A DNA stretch of 64,000 bases from Legionella brunensis (GCF_001467025.1 NZ_LNXV01000036.1:1-64000); one strand, 5' to 3'. Positions 27,424 to 36,802 are shown, numbered from the stretch's first letter. A program made the numbers and translations. Notes: generated from the sequence alone by a model not told the origin.

Positions 27424-27499
27424 ATTTACTCCTCAGTTTGGACAGGAAGGGGCTTGGTTTTTTTGAGACCAAATAGGGCTGGATTTATACTTCTCGATT

Positions 27500-28009
27500 C
27501 TATTTACGAGCTTTGTTTCGTTTGTACTTATCCAATTTTCTTCGAGCCATCGCACGCTTAAGCGGTGATAGCAAATCGACAAATAATTTCCCATTCATAT
27601 GATCAATTTCATGTTGCAGGCATTCACCCAGCAGGGCATCGGCAGTGATTTCATAAGGCGCACCGAAACGATCAAGAGCACGGACTGTCACCTTCTTTGC
27701 TCGGACAACAGTATCATAAGCCCCTGGGACTGATAAGCAACCCTCCTGATACTCCATCTCCCCTTCTGAAGCAATAATTTCGGGATTTATCAAAACTAAC
27801 TGACGAGTTTTATCACCAATGATATCAATAACCGATAAACGCAAACTGACGCCGATTTGTGGGGCTGCTAAGCCTACGCCGTTTGCTTGATACATGGTTT
27901 CAAACATGTCTTCAATTAATGTTTGCAATGCGTCATCAAAATATTCAACAGGTTTTGCAATTTGTCGCAATCGTTCATCGGGTAAATAAAGAATCTTACG
28001 AATAGCCAT
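27500..28009 (-). CDS. def: Peptide deformylase
   Basis: A 169-residue iron/zinc deformylase that removes the N-formyl group from new proteins. All three motifs are intact: GVGLAAPQIG, EGCLSVPG (metal Cys) and QHEIDHMNG (two metal His and catalytic Glu). The basic tail (KLDKYKRNKARK) is usual. The ATG at 28009 lies back to back with dprA across a gap of only 26-62 bases, which must hold both promoters. Confidence 0.96.
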   Translation of the reverse strand: MAIRKILYLPDERLRQIAKPVEYFDDALQTLIEDMFETMYQANGVGLAAPQIGVSLRLSVIDIIGDKTRQLVLINPEIIASEGEMEYQEGCLSVPGAYDTVVRAKKVTVRALDRFGAPYEITADALLGECLQHEIDHMNGKLFVDLLSPLKRAMARRKLDKYKRNKARK

Positions 28010-28071
28010 AGTTATCTATTTTAAAGCAATAATGCATGCTATTATCGCCTAACACCTCGTATCGCTGCAAG

Positions 28072-29214
28072 ATGCCTCATCTAAAGCTTGTTAAAAGCTT
28101 GCGACGGCTATTTGCCGCAATTAATGGATTAATTGATTTGATTAAAAACAGGGCCTACCTTATTGCTTTAAACAAAATCCCTTTTATTGGCCCGCGGACC
28201 ACCGCAAAATTATTGCATTCCTGGCCAAATTTGGAAGAGATATTTCGCATACCAAGCCCGCAATTAGAGCAAATGGGGTTCTCCACGCGTGTAGCGCATG
28301 CCATAAGTCAATTTGATTTTAAGACGGTAGAAGCTGACATCCGTTGGCAAGAAACAGACGATCACCATTTATTAACCTTAGAAGATGAAAATTATCCTCA
28401 TTTGCTTAAAGAAATTGCCGACCCACCCACTGTACTCTATGGAATCGGTGATTTATCGTGCTTACAGCAACCCACGGTAGCAATGGTCGGCAGCCGAAAG
28501 CCTTCTGTGCTTGGTAGCGAAACAGCCTGGCGCTTTGCCTCGGAATTAGCCGCCAATCAATTAACTATCGTCAGTGGATTAGCTTTAGGAATTGATGCAC
28601 AGGCTCACGGCGGTTGTCTATCTGTTTGTGGCAAAACCGTTGCCGTAATGGGAACAGGGATTGATTGCATTTATCCTCGTCAACATGCTGCTCTTGCAGA
28701 AAAAATTAGCCAAACCGGACTCTTATTAAGTGAATTTTCCCTAAAAACACCACCTATGGCTGGACATTTTCCCCGTAGAAATCGTATAATAAGCGGTTTA
28801 TCATTGGCCACATTGGTTGTTGAGGCAGCAATCAAAAGTGGTTCTTTAATCACGGCTCGACTAGCGTTAGAACAAAATCGAGACGTCCTGGCTATACCAG
28901 GTTCTATTCTGAACCCTCAAGCCAGAGGTTGTCACTATCTTTTGCAACAAGGAGCAAAGTTAGTGACCTCCATACAGGATATTATGGATGAGTTAAATCT
29001 GGATAGAAAGCAAGTCATTGAAACTAACGCAATACTATCCCTTGCCACGGATAATAAAAACCTAGTAAAGTTCATTGGCTTTGAAATAACAACAGTAGAT
29101 CAAATTATTGCACGAAGCGGATTAGGTCTCGAAGAGGTAGTCAGCTCCCTGGCTAGATTAGAATTAAAGGGCATTGTTAAGGCAGTTCCCGGCGGTTACA
29201 TGAGGTGTGCGTAA
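28072..29214 (+). CDS. dprA: DNA-processing protein DprA
   Basis: A DNA-uptake protein that loads RecA on incoming single strands. It has an N-terminal helical domain (YLIALNKIPFIGPRTTAKLL), a Rossmann domain with MVGSRKPS, SGLALGIDAQAHGG, GTGIDCIYP and FPRRNRIISGLS, and a winged-helix tail. The start is unsure. ATG 28036 is the longest and ATG 28072 (MPHLKLVK) is given here. The family usually begins close to the YLIALN stretch, so the first 24 residues may be leader or remnant. It overlaps smg at TAATG. Confidence 0.88.
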   Translation: MPHLKLVKSLRRLFAAINGLIDLIKNRAYLIALNKIPFIGPRTTAKLLHSWPNLEEIFRIPSPQLEQMGFSTRVAHAISQFDFKTVEADIRWQETDDHHLLTLEDENYPHLLKEIADPPTVLYGIGDLSCLQQPTVAMVGSRKPSVLGSETAWRFASELAANQLTIVSGLALGIDAQAHGGCLSVCGKTVAVMGTGIDCIYPRQHAALAEKISQTGLLLSEFSLKTPPMAGHFPRRNRIISGLSLATLVVEAAIKSGSLITARLALEQNRDVLAIPGSILNPQARGCHYLLQQGAKLVTSIQDIMDELNLDRKQVIETNAILSLATDNKNLVKFIGFEITTVDQIIARSGLGLEEVVSSLARLELKGIVKAVPGGYMRCA

Positions 29215-29636
29215 TGAAAGATAGCTTGTTTGAAATGTTAATGAGTTTTTTTGAAAAGAGCTTGGCACAACTAAAAGAGGGTCAAACAGCTGACACCGAT
29301 AACCAAGAGCTGGATAATGCGAGTTTAGAAAACCGTACTGTTTTCGTAAGAGACGCGCAAAATACAGCTTTGCGTGTCTTTACGGAAGACGAACAACGAA
29401 AATTTACCAAAGCAAGTTATCAATTTTTAACACGACTCATGCTCTGGGGAATTATTGCTCAAGAAACCTTAGAATTGATTATTAATCAACTCTTATTTTC
29501 TGAATCACGTTTTGTTACTCTTCAAGAAACAAAATGGACCATCCGCAATACACTTGCTGACAACCTTGATGCAAATCAACTAGCTTTTCTTGATCTTGTG
29601 CTATACCAAAAAGAAGACAAGCTGGCATTGCATTAA
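29214..29636 (+). CDS. smg: Smg protein (DUF494)
   Basis: A 140-residue acidic protein of the Smg family, always found near dprA and topA. It shows the MSFFEKSLAQ start, a linker, then ENRTVFVRDAQNTALRVFTEDE and the helical half ending in LDLVLYQKEDK. The ATG is embedded in the dprA stop (TAATG), so translation is coupled. Function in the cell is not established; a link to DNA processing is inferred from the conserved neighbourhood. Confidence 0.92.
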   Translation: MKDSLFEMLMSFFEKSLAQLKEGQTADTDNQELDNASLENRTVFVRDAQNTALRVFTEDEQRKFTKASYQFLTRLMLWGIIAQETLELIINQLLFSESRFVTLQETKWTIRNTLADNLDANQLAFLDLVLYQKEDKLALH

Positions 29637-29664
29637 TTATTATCACAAGGAAGGTTAATTTCTT

Positions 29665-31944
29665 ATGAGTAAACACTTGGTTATTGTGGAGTCACCCGCG
29701 AAAGCTAAAACCATACAAAAATATTTAGGCAAAGATTATGACGTGTTGGCTTCCTATGGACATGTCAGGGATTTGCCTGCGCGGAAAGGTTCTGTGAATC
29801 CCGATAAACAATTTCACATGACTTACACACCTATTGAAAAAAATTTGCGCCACATTGATTCTATCGCTAAAGCCTTAAAAAATTCCGACTCACTTCTTCT
29901 TGCAACTGACCCAGATCGTGAAGGTGAAGCCATTTCCTGGCATGTCTATGAGTTAATGAAAGAGCGAAACTTATTAAATAATAAAGAAGTACATCGTATT
30001 TTCTTCAACGAAATCACTAAATCCGCCATCCAGGACGCTATTAGCAACCCTCGTTCCATTTCCATGGATTTAGTGAATGCTCAGCAAGCGAGACGAGCTC
30101 TAGACTACCTTGTAGGCTTTAATCTATCCCCCCTGCTATGGAAAAAAATTCGACGAGGTCTTTCAGCAGGCCGCGTACAAAGTCCTGCCCTAAGGCTTAT
30201 TGTAGAAAGAGAAGAGGAAATAGAGCGTTTTGTTCCACAGGAATACTGGCGAATACTTGCTTCGTGCCAACATAACAACAGTAATTTCGAAGCAAGACTT
30301 ACTCATTTCGAAAATGAAAAACTACAACAGTTTACTATCAATGAAGCTACCAGGGCACATCATGTTAAAGACAGCTTATTAAAACAAGCCCAAGGATCTT
30401 TGTTAGTTGATAACATTGAAAAAAAACAACGTAAACGCAAACCGGCTTCTCCCTTTATTACCTCTACGCTACAGCAAGAATCAGCTAGAAAACTGGGTTT
30501 TACTGCTCGTAAAACAATGATGGTGGCTCAACAACTTTATGAAGGAATTGATATTGGCACAGGAACCGTGGGTTTAATCACCTATATGCGTACCGATTCA
30601 GTCAATCTGGCCAATGAAGCAATTGAAGAAATCCGTAGTTTTATTTCCGAACGTTATGGAAATGATAATTGCCCCAGCACATCCCGCATTTATAAAACCA
30701 AATCTAAAAATGCTCAGGAAGCCCACGAAGCCATTCGTCCCACTTCGATTAAACGCACCCCTGAGATGGTACAACAAGCACTGACTGTTGACCAATTTAA
30801 ACTCTATAATCTCATCTGGAAACGCACGGTTGCTTGTCAAATGGCAGACGCTGTCATTGATACTGTAGCCGTTGATTTAAGTTGCGGCCAAGGCAATATT
30901 TTCCGTGCTACTGGCTCAACAATTCTTTTCCCTGGCTTTCTTTCTGTCTATGAAGAAGGACATGATGATATTCAGGAAGATGATCAAAATTCCGTCTTAT
31001 TACCTACACTAAAGGTAGGTGAAAAGGTTAATTTGCAAGATATTCTTGCAAACCAGCATTTTACCGAACCGCCACCGCGATATTCCGAAGCGTCTTTAGT
31101 AAAGGCTTTAGAAGAGTATGACATCGGTCGCCCATCAACTTATGCCGCCATCATTCATACTCTGCAACAACGTGATTATGTCATTGTTGATAAAAAACGT
31201 TTTGTCCCTACAGATGTTGGGCGGATCGTCAACCGATTCCTGACCGGTCATTTTACCCGTTATGTGGATTATAAATTTACTGCGCAACTGGAAGACACCT
31301 TAGATGCCATCTCACGAGGAGAAAGAGAATGGGTGCCTGTTTTAGAAGAGTTTTGGAAACCTTTTATTGACCAAATTCAGGAAACAGATACACAGGTACA
31401 GCGTAAGGATATCACTACAGAAACGCTTGAAGAGAAATGTCCTAAATGCGAAAAGCCTTTAGCTATTCGTTTAGGCAAACGCGGCCGTTTTATTGGCTGC
31501 ACCGGTTATCCTGAATGTGATTTCACGCAAGATTTAAATACGCAGGAAAATGAAAAACCAGAAGCAGATATCGTTGAAGGACGAGTTTGCCCAGAATGTT
31601 CTAGTCCCTTACACATTAAGACAGGCCGTTACGGTCGCTTTATTGGCTGTAGTAATTACCCGCAATGTAAATATATAGAACCCTTAGAGAAACCTGCAGA
31701 CACTGGTGTAGAATGTCCAAAATGCCATAATGCTAAAATTTTAAAGCGCAAGTCACGCAAAGGTAAAATATTTTATTCTTGCGGTAGTTATCCAAAATGT
31801 GACTATGCACTCTGGAATGAACCTATTGATAAACCCTGCCCCAAATGCGCCTGGCCTGTGTTGACTGTCAAAGAAACCAAGCGCGCCGGACGGCAAATCA
31901 TTTGTCCTCATGAGGGATGCGGATATACGGAAAACACAGACTGA
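29665..31944 (+). CDS. topA: DNA topoisomerase I
   Basis: A 759-residue type IA topoisomerase that relaxes negative supercoils. It starts with the Toprim domain (VIVESPAKAKTIQKYLG, DPDREGEAISWH). The active-site tyrosine is Tyr307 in GLITYMRTDSV, and SARKLGFTARKTM and IGRPSTYAAI follow. The C-terminus carries four zinc-ribbon units with Cys pairs (CPKCEKPL, CPECSSPL, CPKCHNAK, CPKCAWPV). AAGGAAGG lies about ten bases before the ATG. The length is close to other Legionella-type TopA and shorter than E. coli's. Confidence 0.96.
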   Translation: MSKHLVIVESPAKAKTIQKYLGKDYDVLASYGHVRDLPARKGSVNPDKQFHMTYTPIEKNLRHIDSIAKALKNSDSLLLATDPDREGEAISWHVYELMKERNLLNNKEVHRIFFNEITKSAIQDAISNPRSISMDLVNAQQARRALDYLVGFNLSPLLWKKIRRGLSAGRVQSPALRLIVEREEEIERFVPQEYWRILASCQHNNSNFEARLTHFENEKLQQFTINEATRAHHVKDSLLKQAQGSLLVDNIEKKQRKRKPASPFITSTLQQESARKLGFTARKTMMVAQQLYEGIDIGTGTVGLITYMRTDSVNLANEAIEEIRSFISERYGNDNCPSTSRIYKTKSKNAQEAHEAIRPTSIKRTPEMVQQALTVDQFKLYNLIWKRTVACQMADAVIDTVAVDLSCGQGNIFRATGSTILFPGFLSVYEEGHDDIQEDDQNSVLLPTLKVGEKVNLQDILANQHFTEPPPRYSEASLVKALEEYDIGRPSTYAAIIHTLQQRDYVIVDKKRFVPTDVGRIVNRFLTGHFTRYVDYKFTAQLEDTLDAISRGEREWVPVLEEFWKPFIDQIQETDTQVQRKDITTETLEEKCPKCEKPLAIRLGKRGRFIGCTGYPECDFTQDLNTQENEKPEADIVEGRVCPECSSPLHIKTGRYGRFIGCSNYPQCKYIEPLEKPADTGVECPKCHNAKILKRKSRKGKIFYSCGSYPKCDYALWNEPIDKPCPKCAWPVLTVKETKRAGRQIICPHEGCGYTENTD

Positions 31945-32018
31945 CTTCGAGCATCATGTTTTTTAAACATCTAATGTAAGCGCCAAAACTGGTGCCAATA
32001 GCCTGGAAATCATGCCTT

Positions 32019-32046
32019 CCCCTGAATTAGGTAAATTTATCAGGGG
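32019..32046. terminator. Hairpin between topA and the convergent effector-like gene
   Basis: CCCCTGA at 32019-32025 pairs with TCAGGGG at 32040-32046. It lies between the converging stops at 31944 and 32059. No T-run follows, so termination strength is uncertain. A smaller palindrome (ATGTTTTTTAAACAT) stands at about 31957-31971. Confidence 0.5.
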
Positions 32047-32058
32047 TAAGCAAAAAAT

Positions 32059-32880
32059 TTACTTTAACTGGATCTGCTGCTCGGTTTTTTCTTCCGGGAG
32101 TGTTGCACTGTCAACTTTTTTCAGGGAATCTTTAAACATACCCATTTTTACCAATGAATCAGTGGGGCTTACCCCGACAAGGCCAAGGGTAATAACATTT
32201 AATGCTTTCTGAATATTATGGAAGATTCTTCCAAAAAAGCCTCGATGATTTTTAAGCTCTCCCTTTTCAGCATCATCAATCAGATTTTTGCAATTCGTGA
32301 CAAAGTCTTCCTTAGTAATTTTTTTACTAATAAATTGTTCTTTTTGGCTAGTTAAATCTTTATATAGAGTATCGGCTGCGCGCCACGCTTTAGGGTAACT
32401 ACCTTTAAAATCAGTAGCTTTTTCTTTAATTTGCTCTAAGCAAGAATTCAATCCTGAAGTTTCAAGAACATCTCGTATTTGCTGCTGCTCCTTGAGCATT
32501 CGCTGCTCTTCAAGAACTTGTTGATCTTTAAGAACTTGCTGATTTTTAAGAAAAGTAACACTCTTATCACGCCATAATGCAATTGCTGGGTGATCTTTAT
32601 TATCCATAATATATTGACGAATCGTCTCAAATTCTAAAGCTGAAGAAAAATCCCCTTTCCGCCAATCATATACAACAGCCATTGTACTCTCTTTAGTAAG
32701 CCGTTTTTTATTGGCATATAGCAATTTTTCCAAGCCGTCAGAGTACTCCTTAATAACCTTCAGAGCATCATTTTTTTCATAAAATGCTTTGAAATCGCTT
32801 TGATTTGATAGGGGAGTTTTGAAAAAAGATTCGTTTTCCCTAATAAATTGTTCCACTTCTTCTTTTGTTGGGGCTGGCAT
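32059..32880 (-). CDS. Effector-like hypothetical protein with Q-rich heptad region
   Basis: A 273-residue cytoplasmic-type protein. The middle (about 110-137) has LKNQQVLKDQQVLEEQ and further copies of a V-L-K/E-x-Q repeat, a likely coiled coil. The C-terminal part (about 190-255: EDFVTNCKNLIDDA, ELKNHRGFF, then a hydrophobic ITLGLVGVSPTDS) resembles a helical tail domain that I recall at the end of many Legionella proteins, with the HRG tripeptide, a hydrophobic hairpin and T-D-S. The last residues are Glu/Gln-rich (LPEEKTEQQIQ), as in Dot/Icm signals. AGAGGTAG precedes the ATG. It lies 74 bases after the ADP-ribosyltransferase-like gene. Confidence 0.6.
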   Translation of the reverse strand: MPAPTKEEVEQFIRENESFFKTPLSNQSDFKAFYEKNDALKVIKEYSDGLEKLLYANKKRLTKESTMAVVYDWRKGDFSSALEFETIRQYIMDNKDHPAIALWRDKSVTFLKNQQVLKDQQVLEEQRMLKEQQQIRDVLETSGLNSCLEQIKEKATDFKGSYPKAWRAADTLYKDLTSQKEQFISKKITKEDFVTNCKNLIDDAEKGELKNHRGFFGRIFHNIQKALNVITLGLVGVSPTDSLVKMGMFKDSLKKVDSATLPEEKTEQQIQLK

Positions 32881-32954
32881 GGTTCTACCTCTTAAAAAAT
32901 TACTTATTGTTGAAGTTTATAACATTTTTATGAAGGGAAGATTAACTGGGATCA

Positions 32955-34076
32955 TTAGGGTAACTGTGTGGAATTTCTTGGGGGAATTTCGGTTGCTAGA
33001 TCAATCTCTAAATCCTTTTTAGTCAGGTTATATCTTTCTTTATATTGTTGGTAAGTTGCAATTCTGGCTTTTTTTAAAGGTGAATCTGTATCGATCGTGG
33101 GGTCAATTGCTTTAAGCTCTTTCTGATGTGTAGATTTGAACTCTAACCAGCTTTTTTCACTTGCAGGTATTTTGAAACTTCCAGGATTATGATGTGATAC
33201 AACGTCAAGGTGGCGAATAACATTTGAAATTATTTTATTTTGCTCATTTTGCCCTAAAGAGGGAAATTTATCTAAAGAAACGTTAATTGCTGCTGATATT
33301 AACTTCATGTATTGCAGCCTATTTTTCGAATTTTCTTTTTCTAAGATATTAATTTGCCCGTCTACGTATTGTTTAATTTGTGCCAACGTTAGCATTTTAG
33401 CTAACTCTGGTCGATATTCATCATTATTTCTGAACAATTGATAAATTCCCTGTAAACAGTTAGGGTGCTCGGCCATAAAATCTTTGCTGATAAATAAATT
33501 ACCGTTAAACTCTTTTTTTTGATGGTTGTATTCGCGATAGGCGATGATATCTTCCTTATCTACTCCGCCAGGAATTGCGTGCTCCGATTCTGAAACTTGA
33601 TTTTTACTAGGCGGGACTACAATTTCCCCCCTACCTTTAATTAAATAAATATACCCAATATCACTCTCATCACTATAAGTAAATCCTTTTGCCGTCCCTA
33701 AAGAATGTGTAAACGAGACTAATCCGGAACCTTTAGCAGAAACAATATGTTTCTCAATATCCATGCTATCAGGTACTCCACCTGTTGTTCCTTCTCTGGG
33801 TGTAGAATCTGGGTTTGTATATTGAGGACTAAAACTGTCTATTAATTCTAAAGCTCTTGTATCTCCCCGCAATAGAAGAGCTGGTATAGAATTTCGTTGC
33901 TTTCCCTTTTCTTTTAGATATGTCTCTGTATAAATTTCACTGTACGGTAATTGATCTGAAGGGATTGGTGGAGTATTGGGATTAAAATTGAGTGCTCGAG
34001 AATCACTGAGTACAGGTAACACCTTACTATCATTATTTTTTTCATATGAAATTGCCACCAAGTTGAGCGATTTCAT
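32955..34076 (-). CDS. Cholera-toxin-like mono-ADP-ribosyltransferase, candidate effector
   Basis: A 373-residue protein with the R-S-E signature of CT/LT-type ADP-ribosyltransferases, in order. First is LLLRGDTRALE with Arg70, compare the toxin's LYRADSR. Next is GLVSFTHSLGTAKGF with Ser121-x-Thr123, compare GYVSTSISLRSA. GYIYLIKG strand follows, then VSESEHAIPGGV with Glu163-x-Glu165, compare DEQEVSALGGI. Spacing agrees within a few residues. There is no signal peptide, so delivery would be from the cytoplasm, as for a Dot/Icm effector. Residues 190-373 are helical and unknown, perhaps for targeting. GGAG precedes the ATG. Catalytic residues look complete; the target is unknown. Confidence 0.7.
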   Translation of the reverse strand: MKSLNLVAISYEKNNDSKVLPVLSDSRALNFNPNTPPIPSDQLPYSEIYTETYLKEKGKQRNSIPALLLRGDTRALELIDSFSPQYTNPDSTPREGTTGGVPDSMDIEKHIVSAKGSGLVSFTHSLGTAKGFTYSDESDIGYIYLIKGRGEIVVPPSKNQVSESEHAIPGGVDKEDIIAYREYNHQKKEFNGNLFISKDFMAEHPNCLQGIYQLFRNNDEYRPELAKMLTLAQIKQYVDGQINILEKENSKNRLQYMKLISAAINVSLDKFPSLGQNEQNKIISNVIRHLDVVSHHNPGSFKIPASEKSWLEFKSTHQKELKAIDPTIDTDSPLKKARIATYQQYKERYNLTKKDLEIDLATEIPPRNSTQLP

Positions 34077-34449
34077 ACTAGCTCCAGAGTAAAAATTAAA
34101 ATCAATTTAAATTAAAAATAGTCAACTTAATACTAGATGCAACATGATTTTTGTCAAGCAAAACTCTTAAATTTGATTCATTAAAAATGTGGTAAAATTA
34201 GGTACTAAAACACGCTAAGGTGTACTGCTTTATGGCGAGATACTTTTCCACATCTTCTCATTATAAAACTCTTCGTTGAATCTAGTAATGAATACTTGAG
34301 TAAAACCAATCTTTAATTCTGAACTATTCTCTACTTTAGTAGTTTATAGTGAATGGACGCTTGAAATTTTGTCATCCTGAATGGAATAATTTTTTGTGAT
34401 TTTCCCGTATTACATTTCGCTAATACGGGCACTGGTTAATTCAACACAG
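34077..34449. other. Gene-free AT-rich stretch
   Basis: This 373-base gap holds no convincing ORF. Near the ADP-ribosyltransferase gene it has a minus-strand TTGACT (34120-34125) with a weak AT-only -10 region. CTTAATACT at 34125-34133 resembles one half of a PmrA-type site, but a second half is not clear. Near the other end is a hairpin at 34404-34429. Confidence 0.4.
34404..34429. terminator. Perfect 9-bp hairpin after the VOC gene
   Basis: CCCGTATTA at 34404-34412 pairs with TAATACGGG at 34421-34429 across an 8-base loop. It lies 20 bases beyond the stop of the minus-strand VOC gene, so it probably ends the bPH2-APH-LtaE-VOC transcript. The tract after it on that strand is A-rich rather than T-rich. 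Confidence 0.55.
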
Positions 34450-34818
34450 CTATCTAGGCTTATTCAGTTGATGTAAGGTCACTGCATTACCCTCTGAGTC
34501 TACCATCACCGCCATACGACAAACCGGAGAAGCAAAGATGTCCAATTTGAATGTAACACCTTTTAATTTTAAGTAAGAAACCAATTTATCCAGATCATCA
34601 ACTTCGAAAGCAATAGAACCACCCGCAGTACTGCTTGGTTGTAGTCCCTCGGCAAGATTAGTGATAGCGAAGCATCCACCGCCTGGCAAATCATATTCCA
34701 CCCAGCAACCATTGGAGGAAATGCTACCTACTGTAAGTTTCAGTGTCTCCTCATAAAAGCTTCTGGCTCGATTGATATCTTCAACTGGATACATGGTAAA
34801 TGCTACTTTTTTTAACAT
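34450..34818 (-). CDS. VOC/glyoxalase-fold protein
   Basis: A 122-residue single-domain vicinal-oxygen-chelate protein. It has MYPVEDINRARSFYEETL, VEYDLPGGGCFAI, the GSIAFEVDDLDKLVSYLK repeat and CRMAVMVDSEGNAVTLHQ, whose Glu is a usual metal ligand. Start at ATG 34818 behind AGGGAGAG; a longer reading overlaps the upstream gene. Members include isomerases, dioxygenases and resistance proteins; the substrate is unknown. It lies 22 bases after the aldolase gene, in one transcript. Confidence 0.82.
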   Translation of the reverse strand: MLKKVAFTMYPVEDINRARSFYEETLKLTVGSISSNGCWVEYDLPGGGCFAITNLAEGLQPSSTAGGSIAFEVDDLDKLVSYLKLKGVTFKLDIFASPVCRMAVMVDSEGNAVTLHQLNKPR

Positions 34819-34840
34819 TGCTACTCTCCCTATATCAAAC

Positions 34841-35878
34841 TTAGGTAATCCTAACATTTTTGTAGAAATTTTTAACTTCCTCAATGATTAAAGACACATC
34901 ACTCCTTGATACATCCAAATGGGTAACAAGTCTTACCATACCATATATATTTGCTTGTCGAGGAAACCAAACTCCCTTTTGCTGCAAATAAGCCTGTAAC
35001 TCAGCATAATGCTTTTTAAACTTCACAAATAGGATATTGGTTTGTAGTGATTTCTGCTCAACTTCAATCTCACTTAACTCTGCTAAAGCACTTGCCAAAT
35101 TAAAAGCATTCTCATGATCTTCTTTTAAGCGCTCAATATTATTTTCTAGAGCATAAATACCTGCTGCGGCTAAAAGTCCTACCTGTCTCATACCACCGCC
35201 AAGTACTTTACGCCACCGCCTTGCTCGTCTAATCAGTTCCTTGTTACCACAAAGCACTGACCCTACAGGGGTGCCTAACCCCTTTGATAGGCAAATTGAA
35301 ATAGAATCAAAGTTTTTACTTATCTCTTTTAGTGAAACTGCTAACTTAATAGCCGCATTAAAAACTCGAGCCCCATCCAAATGACTTTTGAGATTATGCT
35401 CACGGCAAAATTGCGGTATTTGTTGAAGATAATTAAGAGGTAATACTTTGCCATCCGTTGTATTCTCAAGACAGAGTAACTTTGTACGTGGATGGTGATC
35501 ATCTAGTGGCTTTACCATGAGTGCAACTTTATCCAAAGGCAGACTACCATCATCGGCAAAATCAATAGGCTGTGGCTGAATACTTCCTAAAACTGCAGCG
35601 CCGCCACCCTCCCAACGGTAGGTATGTGCTGTTTGGCCAACAATATACTCATCACCTCGCTCACAATGAGCCATTACCCCCATTAAATTAGATTGTGTCC
35701 CTGATGGAGCAAAGACTGCAGCTTCCATCCCTGCTTTATCAGCGATCATTTCTTCTAAATGCCTAACTGTCGGATCCTCTCCCCAAACATCATCGCCGAC
35801 CTCAGCCTGCATCATTGCCTGTAGCATACCTTTACTAGGTTTTGTCATTGTATCACTACGTAAATCTATTTTTTTCAT
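34841..35878 (-). CDS. ltaE: Low-specificity L-threonine aldolase
   Basis: A 345-residue PLP enzyme splitting threonine or allo-threonine to glycine and acetaldehyde. It has DLRSDTMTKPSKGML, GDDVWGEDPTV, FAPSGTQSNLM, LDGARVFNAA, and the PLP lysine in ICLSKGLGTPVGSVLCG. I use the ATG at 35878, with GGGTAGG upstream, though 35881 and 35890 are also possible. It is the third gene of a four-gene minus-strand run. Confidence 0.9.
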   Translation of the reverse strand: MKKIDLRSDTMTKPSKGMLQAMMQAEVGDDVWGEDPTVRHLEEMIADKAGMEAAVFAPSGTQSNLMGVMAHCERGDEYIVGQTAHTYRWEGGGAAVLGSIQPQPIDFADDGSLPLDKVALMVKPLDDHHPRTKLLCLENTTDGKVLPLNYLQQIPQFCREHNLKSHLDGARVFNAAIKLAVSLKEISKNFDSISICLSKGLGTPVGSVLCGNKELIRRARRWRKVLGGGMRQVGLLAAAGIYALENNIERLKEDHENAFNLASALAELSEIEVEQKSLQTNILFVKFKKHYAELQAYLQQKGVWFPRQANIYGMVRLVTHLDVSRSDVSLIIEEVKNFYKNVRIT

Positions 35879-35905
35879 CATCCTACCCATTATTTTGAAA
35901 ATAAT

Positions 35906-36802
35906 TTAGGCTTTAAAGGCAGCATAAACACGTTGTAACTCGACCATTTTAGTGTTAATTGACTTGATCGTTTCTAATGTTTGCCGAGCATCCTCTTGCC
36001 AATCCCTGTTAATACTGTAGGCATACCAGAGTAGCCAACTGTGCAGACTCATCTCCCATAAAATGTCATTTGTGGGGGGTAATTTCCCCTTATAATCGGC
36101 ATAACCCATTAAAGTAGCATGAAATAGTGCCTGATCGAATGTTTGGGTAGCTAGCCCCGAGCAGTTGGTTGCCAAGCCAACCAACTCAACAAAAGGGTGT
36201 ATAAGGCCCGCGCTTTCCCAATCAATTAAATGAGGTTTTTTTTCATTTTGCCAAATAATATTATGTAAATGGATATCTCGATGACTAATCACTCTGCTAT
36301 CCGCTTCGTAGTCAATAAAAGTATTACAACGTTCCACCAAATGCTCTAGCCATGTAGGATAGGGTTGCTTCTTCGGTAAAATAATCGGAGGAAATCCCGT
36401 AGCTTCCCCTGGGGGCATCTTTAATGAATGTAATTGAGCCAGTAATCTCCCAAGCAAGAATGCTTGACCTTGAGTGACTGTAGTAATCACCTCGCCTTCG
36501 CAATAAGGAATGATTAATCGCTGTGTAACTGTCCCATACTCACTATTAATAGTAGGTAGCAATCTTGAGGAAAAGGTACATCCCAATTGATGAGCCACTT
36601 GAGATGCAACAAGTTCTGTGTACGCAAATTGCGCTGGATTTATAATCCCTAGCCAAAAATTTTCATCCAGTTTTTTACAAATCCACTTACTACCATCAAC
36701 CAATGTAATTAAGTCAGTTTGATGCTGGCCTCCACTTTTTAAAGGGAATACCGAAGTAATCGATTGTTTAAAAAAATCTTTAGACCAATGCTTATTATTC
36801 AT
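35906..36802 (-). CDS. Aminoglycoside-phosphotransferase-like kinase (APH family)
   Basis: A 298-residue small-molecule kinase of the APH/choline-kinase fold. The catalytic loop is VISHRDIHLHNIIW (H-x-D-x-x-x-x-N) and the metal site is PHLIDWESAG. The N-lobe has KWICKKL as the ATP lysine. The sequence does not look like the known Legionella spectinomycin kinase APH(9)-Ia. The substrate may be a sugar, choline or an amino-alcohol rather than a drug. Its ATG overlaps the end of the bPH2 gene by eight bases. Confidence 0.8.
   Translation of the reverse strand: MNNKHWSKDFFKQSITSVFPLKSGGQHQTDLITLVDGSKWICKKLDENFWLGIINPAQFAYTELVASQVAHQLGCTFSSRLLPTINSEYGTVTQRLIIPYCEGEVITTVTQGQAFLLGRLLAQLHSLKMPPGEATGFPPIILPKKQPYPTWLEHLVERCNTFIDYEADSRVISHRDIHLHNIIWQNEKKPHLIDWESAGLIHPFVELVGLATNCSGLATQTFDQALFHATLMGYADYKGKLPPTNDILWEMSLHSWLLWYAYSINRDWQEDARQTLETIKSINTKMVELQRVYAAFKA

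Noticed and set aside
34120-34133. PmrA-like half-site before the ADP-ribosyltransferase gene
   Set aside because: Only one half resembles the consensus and the second at the proper spacing is not convincing.
35906-36802. APH-like kinase as an antibiotic-resistance gene
   Set aside because: Family motifs alone do not give drug specificity, and it does not resemble the known Legionella APH(9)-Ia.
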